Assembly: GCA_018265615.1 (NCBI GenBank)
Contig: JABLYX010000066.1
Coordinates: forward strand, 1-26,840
Direction: 5' to 3'
Origin: Lentisphaeria bacterium
GTDB lineage: Bacteria > Verrucomicrobiota > Lentisphaeria > Victivallales > Victivallaceae
Length of the DNA: 26,840 bases
Both the position numbers and the translations under genes were made by a program. How positions within the stretch are numbered: position 1 is the stretch's first letter; every line of letters begins with the position of its first letter. The notes beneath the pieces were generated by a model. That model did no database searches, was not told the DNA's origin, and saw only the letters and a list, made by a program, of their open reading frames with translations. Positions 1-7,923 of this stretch are shown here, piece by piece.

Positions 1-203
1 AAGGAATTGCATCATGACAGACAGGAACCGTAAACTTCACATACTTCGTATTATGGGACTCTATTGCCGCCCCCCGCTCGGGGACGTAATAATATCAGTT
101 ACGATATAAATATTATACCCTGAAAACCGGCAAACGCCAAGAGCGAAATGAAAAAAAATGGAATATTTTCTGTGTCCTTCCCCAAAATCAGGCGATCCGG
201 CGC
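1..203. other. Left-edge region without a supported gene
   Basis: No convincing gene. An open frame runs in from the left edge and closes with TAA at 107-109, inside operator A. Its only internal ATG is at 14, preceded by AAGGA at 2-6, which would give a 31-residue peptide (MTDRNRKLHILRIMGLYC...). It could equally be the tail of an upstream gene or chance. A short GC stem (CCCCG at 72-76, CGGGG at 79-83) has no following T-run, so I do not call a terminator. The AT-rich stretch from about 88 to 165 looks like promoter/operator DNA. Confidence 0.3.
92..107. promoter_or_regulatory. Operator A of the ATATCA-N4-YGATAT family
   Basis: Reads ATATCAGTTACGATAT: half-sites ATATCA and CGATAT around GTTA. 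It matches three other copies in the window (211-226, 2323-2338, 12202-12217). Its centre is 119 bp upstream of operator B, so it could be an auxiliary site that supports DNA looping, or it could serve a gene to the left of the window. The likely ligand-responsive protein is the ROK regulator encoded at 1137-2276, which is an inference from position. Confidence 0.6.
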
Positions 204-232
204 TTGATTTATATCATTATTGATATTATTAT
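204..232 (+). promoter_or_regulatory. Sigma70-type promoter of the hydrolase-ROK operon
   Basis: TTGATT at 204-209 and TATTAT at 227-232 are separated by exactly 17 bp. The spacer is almost entirely operator B, so a bound repressor would block RNA polymerase. Transcription would start near 239, giving a leader of roughly 20 nt before the ATG at 262. Confidence 0.6.
211..226. promoter_or_regulatory. Operator B inside the promoter spacer
   Basis: ATATCATTATTGATAT, with perfect inverted half-sites ATATCA and TGATAT around TTAT. It lies between the -35 and -10 elements of the promoter at 204-232. This is the classic geometry of a repressor operator. Confidence 0.7.
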
Positions 233-261
233 ATTCCAGACATCACAAAAGGGAAGCAATC

Positions 262-1155
262 ATGGATGATCCGGTTTTCATCCCGGCGGCTCCGGGAGTT
301 GATCTGCTGAAAACGCCGTTCGGCGAGGTTTGGAGCGGCGTGTACCTTGTGCGCGGAGAGGAGAACATTCTGATCGACTCCGGAGCATCCGCCGCAGTCG
401 CCGACGAGGTGATCGTTCCGGCGCTCGCGAAGCTCGGGCTCGGGCCCGGCGACATCGACCTTCTGCTCTGCACCCACAGCCACGGCGATCACGTCGGCGG
501 GCACCGGCGGCTGCTGGAACGCGGAGTGAAACGGTGCGGCGTCTTCTCCGGCGGAGCGGAGAAATTGCGCAACCCGATGAAATACAGCAAATTGATCCGG
601 GCGGAATTCCCGGAGTTCAGCCCGCCTCCCCCGCCGGTTCTCGACGGAGTGGAGCCGGAAGTGCTGATCGCGGACGGTGAAACCGTCGGGCGTCTGAAGC
701 TCATCCATACCCCGGGCCATGACAGCGACTGCGTCTCATTTCTCGACCGGCCGACCGGTACGCTGCTGACCGGCGATTCGGTTCAGGGGAACGGCACTGT
801 CGTGCAGGGGTGCGCACTCTATATGGATCTGCCCGCCTACCGCGCCTCGCTCCGGAAGCTGCTCGCGGAGCCTCTTCGCGCCGTCGTGCCCGGACACAGC
901 TTCCTGCCGCTCGGCGAAACGTTTCCGGATTCACCGGAAAAATCGCGCGCCATACTCCGCGAATGCCTTGAACTGACCGGGCTTTATGATATATTACTCG
1001 CGGAAGCGGCCACCGGCCGGGAGCCGCCGCTCCCCGAACTCGCACGGGAGCTGATCCGGAGAACCGGGGGACGGATGCCGGCCCATCTGTTTCTCGCACT
1101 GTATACGGCAAGAGAGCACTGGAAGGAACGGACATCATGCCATCAAACGCGGTAA
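262..1155 (+). CDS. Metallo-beta-lactamase-fold hydrolase, possible lactonase
   Basis: A 297-residue cytoplasmic protein with no signal peptide. The zinc-binding signature H72-S-H74-G-D76-H77 is followed by H153 (in TPGHD), D172 (in TGDS) and H212 (in PGHS), a complete binuclear metal set of the MBL superfamily. The start at 262 is preferred to an in-frame TTG at 220 because AAAAGGGA lies just upstream and the TTG falls inside the operator. It overlaps the next gene (ROK regulator) by 19 bp, so the two are translationally coupled. The substrate cannot be read from the sequence. In the same operator regulon as a dehydrogenase and a sugar-acid-type dehydratase, hydrolysis of a sugar lactone is the most economical role, but this is inference; glyoxalase-II-like or other ester hydrolysis is possible. 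Confidence 0.85.
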   Translation: MDDPVFIPAAPGVDLLKTPFGEVWSGVYLVRGEENILIDSGASAAVADEVIVPALAKLGLGPGDIDLLLCTHSHGDHVGGHRRLLERGVKRCGVFSGGAEKLRNPMKYSKLIRAEFPEFSPPPPPVLDGVEPEVLIADGETVGRLKLIHTPGHDSDCVSFLDRPTGTLLTGDSVQGNGTVVQGCALYMDLPAYRASLRKLLAEPLRAVVPGHSFLPLGETFPDSPEKSRAILRECLELTGLYDILLAEAATGREPPLPELARELIRRTGGRMPAHLFLALYTAREHWKERTSCHQTR

Positions 1156-2276
1156 AGGTACTCGACGCAGTGCGGCTCGGCAAAGCGCATGCCTCGAAGA
1201 AAACCGTTGCCGAAGCAACCGGCATGTCGTGGGGAACGATGTGCAAGGTGGTCAACGACCTGCTCGAGCGCGGCTTCCTCCTGGCGCGGCCGGGGAAAAC
1301 CACGACGCCGGGCCGCCCGAGCGTGCCGCTCGCCGTAAACGCCGGAGCCGGATTCTGGTGCGGCCTTGACATCGGCTCCGAGTCGACCCGGATCCTCTTC
1401 TCCGACATGAACTTCCGGATTCTGCATGAAGAGAGGCACGCGACGGAGCCGTTCCACTCCGACCGCCGCTTTTTCGAATGGACGGGGGAGCTTTTCCGCG
1501 CGGCATTCGCCGCATCCGCTCTGCCGCCGGAGAAGCTTCTCGGCACAGGCATTTCGCTCTCCGGCATTGTGGATTCCGAGCAGGGCGTCATCGTCTCCGG
1601 CGGCAACTGGGGCCTGAAGCAGGGATCGAGCCTGCCCGTAGCGGAGCTCGCACGGGAGTTCGGCGTACCGGCTTACGCCGTCACGACACAGGTGGCGGCC
1701 GTCTGCGCGGAGTACAACTTCGGGCAGCGGGCGGGATGCGGGAACCTCGTGACGATCGGCCTCGGCGTCGGCGTCGGCTCCGGCGTCATCGCAAACCACA
1801 TGCTGCTCATCAGCCACCCGAAGCGACCCATCGGCTACATCGGTCACACGCTGATTCCCGGCAATCACCGGCTGTGCAGCTGCGGCTTTCGCGGCTGTCT
1901 CGAATCCTACAGCGGCGGCAACAACCTGAAACGCGTTGCAGCGGAGCAGTTTCCGGATCATCCGAAACTGCACGGGGCGGCGGCGCTCGACCGGGCCGCG
2001 GCGGAGGGGGACCCCGGCGCCGCGGAGATCATTGACCGGGCCGCCGAATACAACGCGGCCGGCGCTGCCGCGATGATCCAGCTCTACTCCCCCGAAGCGC
2101 TGATCTTCTCCGGCGGGCAGAGCCGTGCAGAGGGCGAACTCTTCCGCAATACGATCCGGAAACTGTACGAGATCCTGCCGGAAGAGCGGCGCAACTGCTT
2201 CATCGGCATCACAACGCTCGGGGAATACCAGTCCGCTCTCGGCGCGGCAAGACTCGCATTCGAGAAATTCTTCTGA
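1137..2276 (+). CDS. ROK-family transcriptional regulator
   Basis: A 379-residue protein. Residues about 5-50 form a winged helix-turn-helix (KKTVAEATGMSWGTMCKVVN), followed by a ROK/actin-like sugar-binding domain with DIGSEST (78-84). The ROK zinc site is intact: H237 in GHTLI and C247-x-C249-x4-C254 in CSCGFRGCLE. The segment that in ROK kinases reads N-D-x-N, with the catalytic Asp, reads TTQV here (183-186), as in the regulator branch (NagC/Mlc type). I therefore read it as a sugar-sensing regulator without kinase activity. It overlaps the hydrolase gene upstream; the RBS is GGAAGGAA. Four identical-type palindromes sit in front of this operon and two neighbouring ones, so it is the prime candidate to bind them. 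The effector is unknown. Confidence 0.9.
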   Translation: MPSNAVKVLDAVRLGKAHASKKTVAEATGMSWGTMCKVVNDLLERGFLLARPGKTTTPGRPSVPLAVNAGAGFWCGLDIGSESTRILFSDMNFRILHEERHATEPFHSDRRFFEWTGELFRAAFAASALPPEKLLGTGISLSGIVDSEQGVIVSGGNWGLKQGSSLPVAELAREFGVPAYAVTTQVAAVCAEYNFGQRAGCGNLVTIGLGVGVGSGVIANHMLLISHPKRPIGYIGHTLIPGNHRLCSCGFRGCLESYSGGNNLKRVAAEQFPDHPKLHGAAALDRAAAEGDPGAAEIIDRAAEYNAAGAAAMIQLYSPEALIFSGGQSRAEGELFRNTIRKLYEILPEERRNCFIGITTLGEYQSALGAARLAFEKFF

Positions 2277-2293
2277 TTTTTTACCGGAAGCGT

Positions 2294-2321
2294 TTGACTT
2301 CGGCATTTGAAGCTTTATATT
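2294..2321 (+). promoter_or_regulatory. Promoter of the SDR-glycosidase-dehydratase-flavoprotein operon
   Basis: TTGACT at 2294-2299 and TATATT at 2316-2321 with a 16-bp spacer. The predicted start, near 2328, falls within operator C. This second promoter means the four-gene operon can be expressed separately from the hydrolase-ROK pair, although both carry the same operator type. Confidence 0.6.
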
Positions 2322-2322
2322 T

Positions 2323-2338
2323 TTATCAGTTCCGATAT
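2323..2338. promoter_or_regulatory. Operator C at the transcription start
   Basis: TTATCAGTTCCGATAT, one base off the consensus ATATCA-N4-YGATAT, with CGATAT and the GTT of the central spacer identical to operator A. It begins one base after the -10 element, covering the start site, which fits repression by blocking initiation. The SDR ATG follows at 2360. Confidence 0.65.
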
Positions 2339-2359
2339 AATTAATCACGGAGGAATCTC

Positions 2360-3148
2360 ATGTCGGTGACAGGGAAGCGGGTTCTGATAACCGGGGCCTC
2401 ACACGGAATCGGCGCCGCCACGGCGATTGCGTTCGCCCGCGAAGGGTGCGGCGTCGGGATCAACTACTGCAGGAACCCGGAGGGGGCCGAAGAGGTCGCT
2501 GCGCAAGTGCGGAAGCTCGGCTGTGAAGCGGAGATCTACGGGGCCGACGTCAGCGATTCCGTCCAATGCGAAGCGATGGTTCACGACTTCATCGCACGGT
2601 TCGGCGGCATCGATGTGCTCATCAACAACGCGGGCGGCGCGCTGCGGATTCCGGAGGGCGGTTTCACCGAGATGCCGGTCGAGTACTGGAACAGGCAGAT
2701 CGACCTGAACTTGAATGCCGCCGCCTACGCCTCGCGCATCGCGGTACGGCATATGGTCGAACACGGCGTCCGCGGGAAGATCATCAATGTGAGTTCGATC
2801 CACTCGCTCGTCACCTGGGTGAAGCGCAAACTGCTGCCGTACTCCCCGGCCAAGGCGGGGCTCAACATGTTTACGAAAGCGCTCGCGGTGGAAGTCGCAA
2901 AACACGGCATCAACGTGAATTGCATCGCTCCCGGCTTCATCCTGACGAAACTCTCGGCGCGATATACGCAGTCTGAAATGGATGCGTTCCTGCGCAAAAT
3001 TCCGCTCGGCCGTCTCGGCAGTGTGGACGACGTCACGCCGATGATGCTGTTCCTGGCGGACGATGAGAAATCCCGCTTCATCACCGGACAGACCTTCGTG
3101 ATCGACGGGGGACAGTCCGTCGACGGCGCAATCGATGCAATGATCTGA
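2360..3148 (+). CDS. SDR-family NAD(P)-dependent oxidoreductase
   Basis: A 262-residue classical short-chain dehydrogenase. It has the TGASHGIG cofactor loop (11-18), NNAGG (89-93), the catalytic Ser at 145-146 in NVSSIHS, Tyr161 and Lys165 (YSPAK), and the PGFI segment after the active site. Family length is normal. The family oxidises or reduces a hydroxyl/carbonyl of a small substrate with NAD(P); the substrate is not determined by these motifs. It is the first gene of a four-gene operon, with GGAGG at 2349-2353 and an 18-bp gap to the glycosidase. Given the dehydratase two genes on, oxidation of a sugar to a lactone, or of a sugar-acid hydroxyl, is a reasonable inference. Confidence 0.9.
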   Translation: MSVTGKRVLITGASHGIGAATAIAFAREGCGVGINYCRNPEGAEEVAAQVRKLGCEAEIYGADVSDSVQCEAMVHDFIARFGGIDVLINNAGGALRIPEGGFTEMPVEYWNRQIDLNLNAAAYASRIAVRHMVEHGVRGKIINVSSIHSLVTWVKRKLLPYSPAKAGLNMFTKALAVEVAKHGINVNCIAPGFILTKLSARYTQSEMDAFLRKIPLGRLGSVDDVTPMMLFLADDEKSRFITGQTFVIDGGQSVDGAIDAMI

Positions 3149-3166
3149 ACAGAAAGGAACGGAACG

Positions 3167-4888
3167 ATGTATACAGCCAGACTCACCGCGACCGGCGGCA
3201 GCGTAAGGGAGCTGCCCGTCACCATGACCGGAAACTCCGCGATCCTGCGGAAATGCGACATCCCGGCCGACACGGAGGCGATTGATCTCCTGCCGGATTT
3301 ATTCGATGTAAAGATCGGTACCGAAGGGTACTACGTGGTCCCGAGCATCGACAGCGACGGCCATGCCGGACAGATCTTCTTCAAAAAACGCGAAGAGCAG
3401 GAGTGCGTCTTCGACTGCAATGACATGCCGCTCTACTTCATGAAGAAGGAAGGATGCGCCACGCTCGCCGTGGTTGCGGGGATGTCGCTCGATTACGCGC
3501 TCGTAACCGGGATCCGTGACGGCGCTTATTACATGTACCCGCGCTTCCTCCTCGACGGCGACGGTGCATATGAGGATATCGAGATCAAATTTTTCGAACT
3601 CAGCGGGAAAGATGCTTCGTGGCAGGGCGCGGCGCGGCGTTACCGCCGCTACCAGCTCGAACGCGGGGCGTGTACGCCGCTGCGCGAGCGCCGGAAGGAG
3701 TTTCCGGCGGCGGGTGAGGCCGCGCTCGGCCCCGAGGTGCGCGTCCGCCTCGCGTGGAAGCCGGTTCCCTCCCCTGTGCCGGACCAGACCGAAGAAAACG
3801 AGCCGCCGATCCATGCCGCGATCACCTTCGAGCAGTGCGAAACAATCCTCGACGAGTTCCACCGGCAGGGGATCGGCCATGCGGAATTCTGTCTCGTCGG
3901 CTGGAACAAATCCGGCCACGACGGCCGCTTCCCGGACCTTTTTCCGGTCGAACCGCTGCTCGGCGGCGAGGAGGCGCTCAAGAAGCTCATCCGCAAGGCG
4001 CGCAGCTACGGCTACCTCATCTGCGGACACACGAACCTGCTCGACTCCTACAAAATCGCGAAACGGTGGCGCGCCGACAACTGCCTGCGGGACAAAGACG
4101 GCTCGCTCCACCAGTTCGGCAACTGGGGCGGCGGCAACTCCTACTTCCTCTGCCCGAAAAAAGCGCACGAGGAGTATGCAGTGGAAGACATGGCCGACAT
4201 GCAGCGCCTCGGCTTTTACGGAACGCACTACCTTGACGTCATGAGCATCCTTCGCCCCGTGAAATGCTATGACCCGCGCCATCCGCAGACCCGCAGGGAA
4301 GCGGCATACTGGCGCGGCAGGACGCTCGCGCTCGCCCGCGAAAAAGTCGGGGCAAGTGCTTCAGAGGGTTCATGGGACTTCTGCATCGGCGACCTCGACT
4401 ACGTGCTCTACACGATCTACCACCGCAACGGCGAATTTCCCCGCCCGATGATCGACAGGCATATCCCGTTCTGGCACATGACTTATCACGGGATCGTCCA
4501 CTACAACACCTTCTGTGACACGGTGAACGCGAGCATCAAATCCGACCGCAGCCTCGCGCTGCAGAATCTCGCGTGGGGCGGACGCCCGCTCTCTTATTTC
4601 TACGCGAAATTCCGCTCCAGCGGCATCAACTGGATGGGCGAGGAGGACCTCGGCTTCACGACCCCCGGACAACTCGCGGCGGACGTCGCAAAGATCAAGG
4701 CGGACTATGACCGCTTCCGCACAATCAGCGACCTGCAGTTCGAATTCATGGAGGAGTTCGAAGAACTTGCCCCGGAGGTCACAAGGGTCGCTTATTCCGA
4801 TGGCTCCGTGCTCGTCTTCAACCTCGGCTCCAACGATTTCAGCTATGAGGGCAGGACGGTCTCCGGCTGCTCCTTCATCCGCATCTGA
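3167..4888 (+). CDS. Putative glycoside hydrolase, DUF5696/GH101-like
   Basis: A 573-residue protein with no signal peptide, so probably cytoplasmic. Residues 1-200 look like a beta-rich N-terminal domain. From about 215 to 520 the pattern fits a TIM barrel (ITFEQCETILDEF, FCLVGWNKSGHDGRFPDLFPVEP, YGYLICGHTN, HYLDVMSI, GASASEGSWD). The arrangement recalls DUF5696 and GH101/GH129-type alpha-N-acetylgalactosaminidases. By analogy D357 (YLDVM) could be the nucleophile and E400 (SEGSWD) the acid/base. The last 40 residues form a small beta domain. An RBS (AAAGGAA) precedes the ATG. It is 13 bp upstream of the dehydratase gene, so the released sugar probably feeds that pathway. I recognise the family only by its general pattern; linkage and sugar are unknown. 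Confidence 0.7.
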   Translation: MYTARLTATGGSVRELPVTMTGNSAILRKCDIPADTEAIDLLPDLFDVKIGTEGYYVVPSIDSDGHAGQIFFKKREEQECVFDCNDMPLYFMKKEGCATLAVVAGMSLDYALVTGIRDGAYYMYPRFLLDGDGAYEDIEIKFFELSGKDASWQGAARRYRRYQLERGACTPLRERRKEFPAAGEAALGPEVRVRLAWKPVPSPVPDQTEENEPPIHAAITFEQCETILDEFHRQGIGHAEFCLVGWNKSGHDGRFPDLFPVEPLLGGEEALKKLIRKARSYGYLICGHTNLLDSYKIAKRWRADNCLRDKDGSLHQFGNWGGGNSYFLCPKKAHEEYAVEDMADMQRLGFYGTHYLDVMSILRPVKCYDPRHPQTRREAAYWRGRTLALAREKVGASASEGSWDFCIGDLDYVLYTIYHRNGEFPRPMIDRHIPFWHMTYHGIVHYNTFCDTVNASIKSDRSLALQNLAWGGRPLSYFYAKFRSSGINWMGEEDLGFTTPGQLAADVAKIKADYDRFRTISDLQFEFMEEFEELAPEVTRVAYSDGSVLVFNLGSNDFSYEGRTVSGCSFIRI

Positions 4889-4901
4889 CGGGAGGCGAAG
4901 C

Positions 4902-6566
4902 ATGAGTTGCAATGAACGCAGCAGCAGTGAATACGGCGTGGCGCGCGAGTGCCGCCGCGGGCTGGTCCGCGGCATGGGCTACACCGAGGAGGAGTTCTGC
5001 CGTCCGATCGTCGCGGTCGTGAATTCATGGAACGAATACAACCCCGGCCACGTGCATCTGCGCAATCTCTCCGAGCGTGTGAAGCAGGGAATCCGCGAGG
5101 CGGGCGGCCTGCCGTTCGAGGTCATGACCTCCGCCATCTGTGACGGAATGGTGCTCAAAAACCCGCGCTACATCGAGCTCCCGAGCCGCAATCACATTGC
5201 GGATGAGGTCGAGCTCATCGTCGAGAGCAACATGTTCGACGCGATGGTGCTGCTCTCGACCTGCGACTCCATCGTGCCGGGACACCTGATGGCGGCCGCG
5301 CGGCTCGACATACCGGCGGTCATGGTGACGGGCGGCTATATGCCCATGCCGTTCCTCGACGGCCGCAGCGCGAACTACATCGAGCTGACCGACCACGTCG
5401 GCCGCGCGATGAACGGCGAGTACGACCGGACCGAAGCCGAACGCGAGGTCTCCCGCATGTACGGCAGCTGCGGCGCGTGCGGCGTGATGACCACCGCAAA
5501 CAGCATGTGCCTCGCAGCCGAGGCGCTCGGCATGACGCTGCCCGGCAACGGCTGCATGTCCGCCGTGAGCCCGGAGCTGCTGCAGTGTGCATACCGGGCA
5601 GGCAGGCAGGTCATGGAGCTGCTGCGGCGCGGCGTCACGGCGCGGCGGATCATCACCCGCGAAAGCGTCGAAAACGCGATTGCGCTGACGATGGCGATGA
5701 GCGGTTCGACGAATCTCTTCATGCACCTGCCCGCAATCGCGAACGAGGCCGGGCTGCACGAAAAGTGGTGGAGGCATTTCGACCGCGCCTCGCGGGAGGT
5801 TCCGCAGATCGTGGCGGCCTCTCCGAGCGGCCCGTGGCATCTGCAGGACGTTGACCGGGCGGGCGGCTCCCGCGCAGTGCTGAAAACCCTCATGCCGAAG
5901 CTGCACGGCAATGCGCCGACCGTCACAGGCAGGACGCTCGCCGAAAACTGTAAAGACGCAAAAGTGTTTGATTCCGAAGTCATTCGTCCGCTCGACCGTC
6001 CGGTTTCGGCGGAGGGAGCGCTCTATGTGCTCTACGGCTCGCTCGCGCCGGACGGTGCGATCATCAAGGCGGCAGCGTGCGATGAGTCGATGCGCCGCTT
6101 CGCCGGTCCGGCGAAATGCTTCGATTCGCTTGAAGCCGCGCTCGATGCGCTGAACGCCGGGAAGATCTCCGCCGGAGATGTCGCGGTGCTGCGCTACCTC
6201 GGCCCAAAAGCCGCGTTTGGAACGACCGCCTATGTTTTCCAGAAGGAGTTGAAAGGACGCAGCTTGTCGCATGATGTCGCAATCGTGACCGACGGACGCT
6301 TCTCCGGCGGTTCGAGCGGGCTCTCGATCGGCTACCTGTCGCCGGAAGCCGCACTCGGCAGCCCGCTCGCGCTTGTGCGGGACGGCGACCGCATCGAAAT
6401 CGACCTCGACGCACGGAAACTCGACCTCGCCGTCCCGGAGCAGGAGCTCGCAGAGCGGCGCAAGGCGTGGAGCTGGAAATTCGACCCCGCCGGAATTCCG
6501 CCCTTCCTGCGGCTCTTCTGCCGCAATGCGGGGTCGCTCGCGAACGGCGCGATCTGGGAGCAGTGA
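4902..6566 (+). CDS. IlvD/Edd-family dehydratase (sugar-acid dehydratase-like), divergent
   Basis: A 554-residue member of the dihydroxy-acid / 6-phosphogluconate / aldonate dehydratase family, which converts 2,3-dihydroxy acids to 2-keto-3-deoxy acids with an Fe-S cluster and Mg2+. Conserved landmarks are VNSWNEYNPGHVHL (40-53), AICDGM (78-83), PSRNHIADEVE (94-104), CD (121-122), GACGVMTTANSM (191-202), SGSTN, TVTGRTLAEN and DGRFSGGSSGLSIGYLSPEA. Two departures stand out. The Lys that follows C-D in the family, carbamylated and metal-binding in characterised members, is Ser123. The usual GPKG-GPGMPE stretch reads GPKAAFGTT. The start at 4902 has GGGAGG just upstream; the frame remains open further upstream but only overlapping the glycosidase gene. 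The flavoprotein gene starts 1 bp after the stop. A true valine/isoleucine enzyme is unlikely here. Confidence 0.85.
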   Translation: MSCNERSSSEYGVARECRRGLVRGMGYTEEEFCRPIVAVVNSWNEYNPGHVHLRNLSERVKQGIREAGGLPFEVMTSAICDGMVLKNPRYIELPSRNHIADEVELIVESNMFDAMVLLSTCDSIVPGHLMAAARLDIPAVMVTGGYMPMPFLDGRSANYIELTDHVGRAMNGEYDRTEAEREVSRMYGSCGACGVMTTANSMCLAAEALGMTLPGNGCMSAVSPELLQCAYRAGRQVMELLRRGVTARRIITRESVENAIALTMAMSGSTNLFMHLPAIANEAGLHEKWWRHFDRASREVPQIVAASPSGPWHLQDVDRAGGSRAVLKTLMPKLHGNAPTVTGRTLAENCKDAKVFDSEVIRPLDRPVSAEGALYVLYGSLAPDGAIIKAAACDESMRRFAGPAKCFDSLEAALDALNAGKISAGDVAVLRYLGPKAAFGTTAYVFQKELKGRSLSHDVAIVTDGRFSGGSSGLSIGYLSPEAALGSPLALVRDGDRIEIDLDARKLDLAVPEQELAERRKAWSWKFDPAGIPPFLRLFCRNAGSLANGAIWEQ

Positions 6567-6567
6567 A

Positions 6568-7923
6568 TTGTACGCGGACGTGCTCATCGCCGGCGCGGGG
6601 CTGGCCGGGCTGAACGCCGCGGCCGGGCTGCGCGAGTGCGCCCCGGAGCTCTGTGTCCGGATCGTTGACGCGGGCGGCGCGGCGAGCTCTGAAATCATGG
6701 GATTTTCCGCACCGGTCGCTCCCGGCGACTCGCCGGAGCTGTTCGAATACGATATATTGCGTTCCGGCGGAGGATGTTCCGATCCGGAACTCGCCCGCAC
6801 ACTCGCCCGGAATGCGCTGCCGGAACTGCACCGGCTCGAAGCGCTCGGCATCTGCTTCGACCGGAAGCCGGACGGCGGCTACGATACGATCCACGCCGTC
6901 GGCACGAGCTTTCCGCGCGTGGTTCATGCGGGAACGACGACCGGAAAACAGGCGATGCGGCTTCTCGCCTCTCCGGTCGAACGCCGGCGCGTTGTCCGGC
7001 TGCTGACCGGCGGCGGCAGGATCGCCGGAGCGCTGTTCGAAGACGGCTCCGCGATCCGGGCTAAAGCGGTCATCCTCGCCGGAGGGGGCTTTGCGGGACT
7101 CTGGAAGTTCAGCACCTGGAGCAAACACCTGCGCGGCGACACACTGCTGCCCGCGCTCGGCGCGGGGGCGGAACTGCGCGACCTCGGCCTCATTCAGTTC
7201 GAGCCGACCGTAACCGTTTATCCGGAGAAGCTTGCGGGCTTCCCGGTCATCACGACAACGCTGCACGAAGGTGCGCAACTGCTTGACCGCAAAGGGGAAC
7301 CGCTGCTCGATCCCGGCGAACCGGTTCCGGCCAAGCGGCAGCTTGCGGAGAGGATCCACCGCGCGATCCGGGACGGGCGGGGAACTCCGCACGGCGGAAT
7401 CCGCTACGATTTCTCCAATGTTGACGAAAAGCGCTTCGCGACGCGCTACCCGGAGTATTACAACAAGTTCCGCCAGCTTGCCCCGTCGTTCCGCGAACTT
7501 TTCTTCGAGGTCAGACCGGGGGCGCACACCACGCTCGGCGGCATCCGCATCGATGAACACTGCGCGACCGGGATCCCCGGCCTCTTCGCGGCGGGAGAGG
7601 CGGCCGGCGGCCTGCACGGGCGCGATCGGATCGGCGGAAACGCGGGGCTCGAGGTGTTCGTCTTCGGCAGGATCGCCGGAAAGAGCGCGGCGGAATATGC
7701 GAAGTCAGCCCCGGCGCCGGAGAGCTCCGGGGACGCGGCGCTCCCTGCATCCACGCCCGAAGCGGTCTATGCCGCCATTGCGGATATCCTCGACGGATGT
7801 TTTCCCGTCATCGCAGACGAACCACATCTTCGCGAAGGAGTTGCGCGTCTTGCCGGACTGCCGGAGTATCCGGCGGTCCGGCTCGCAAAACGGATCTTCA
7901 GCGACGCGCTGCAGGCTCTGTGA
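6568..7923 (+). CDS. FAD-dependent oxidoreductase, fumarate reductase/succinate dehydrogenase flavoprotein-like
   Basis: A 451-residue flavoprotein. The N-terminus has the dinucleotide-binding motif GAGLAG (9-14), and the C-terminal part carries FEVRPGAHTTLGGI (313-326) and GLFAAGEAAGGLHGRDRIGGN (338-358), the FAD and substrate-carboxylate region of the FrdA/NadB group (R316, H320, R354). The family oxidises or reduces C-C bonds next to carboxylates. No ATG lies near the expected N-terminus; TTG at 6568, one base after the dehydratase stop, with GGGAG at 6556-6560, is the best start and implies coupled translation. The cap domain is short compared with bacterial FrdA. It is likely a redox step on the acid formed by the dehydratase (inferred). 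The 3' end overlaps the convergent epimerase gene by 26 bp. Confidence 0.85.
   Translation: MYADVLIAGAGLAGLNAAAGLRECAPELCVRIVDAGGAASSEIMGFSAPVAPGDSPELFEYDILRSGGGCSDPELARTLARNALPELHRLEALGICFDRKPDGGYDTIHAVGTSFPRVVHAGTTTGKQAMRLLASPVERRRVVRLLTGGGRIAGALFEDGSAIRAKAVILAGGGFAGLWKFSTWSKHLRGDTLLPALGAGAELRDLGLIQFEPTVTVYPEKLAGFPVITTTLHEGAQLLDRKGEPLLDPGEPVPAKRQLAERIHRAIRDGRGTPHGGIRYDFSNVDEKRFATRYPEYYNKFRQLAPSFRELFFEVRPGAHTTLGGIRIDEHCATGIPGLFAAGEAAGGLHGRDRIGGNAGLEVFVFGRIAGKSAAEYAKSAPAPESSGDAALPASTPEAVYAAIADILDGCFPVIADEPHLREGVARLAGLPEYPAVRLAKRIFSDALQAL

Noticed and set aside
41..51. ATAC-TTC-GTAT palindrome resembling a loxP arm
   Set aside because: Only 11 bp, with no second arm and no recombinase context.
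4902..6566. Naming the dehydratase ilvD
   Set aside because: Key residues differ from the branched-chain amino-acid enzyme, and the neighbours are sugar genes rather than ilv genes.
5025..7617. Long minus-strand frames of more than 500 codons
   Set aside because: Antisense shadows of the dehydratase and flavoprotein genes, typical of high-GC DNA, without any recognisable domain.
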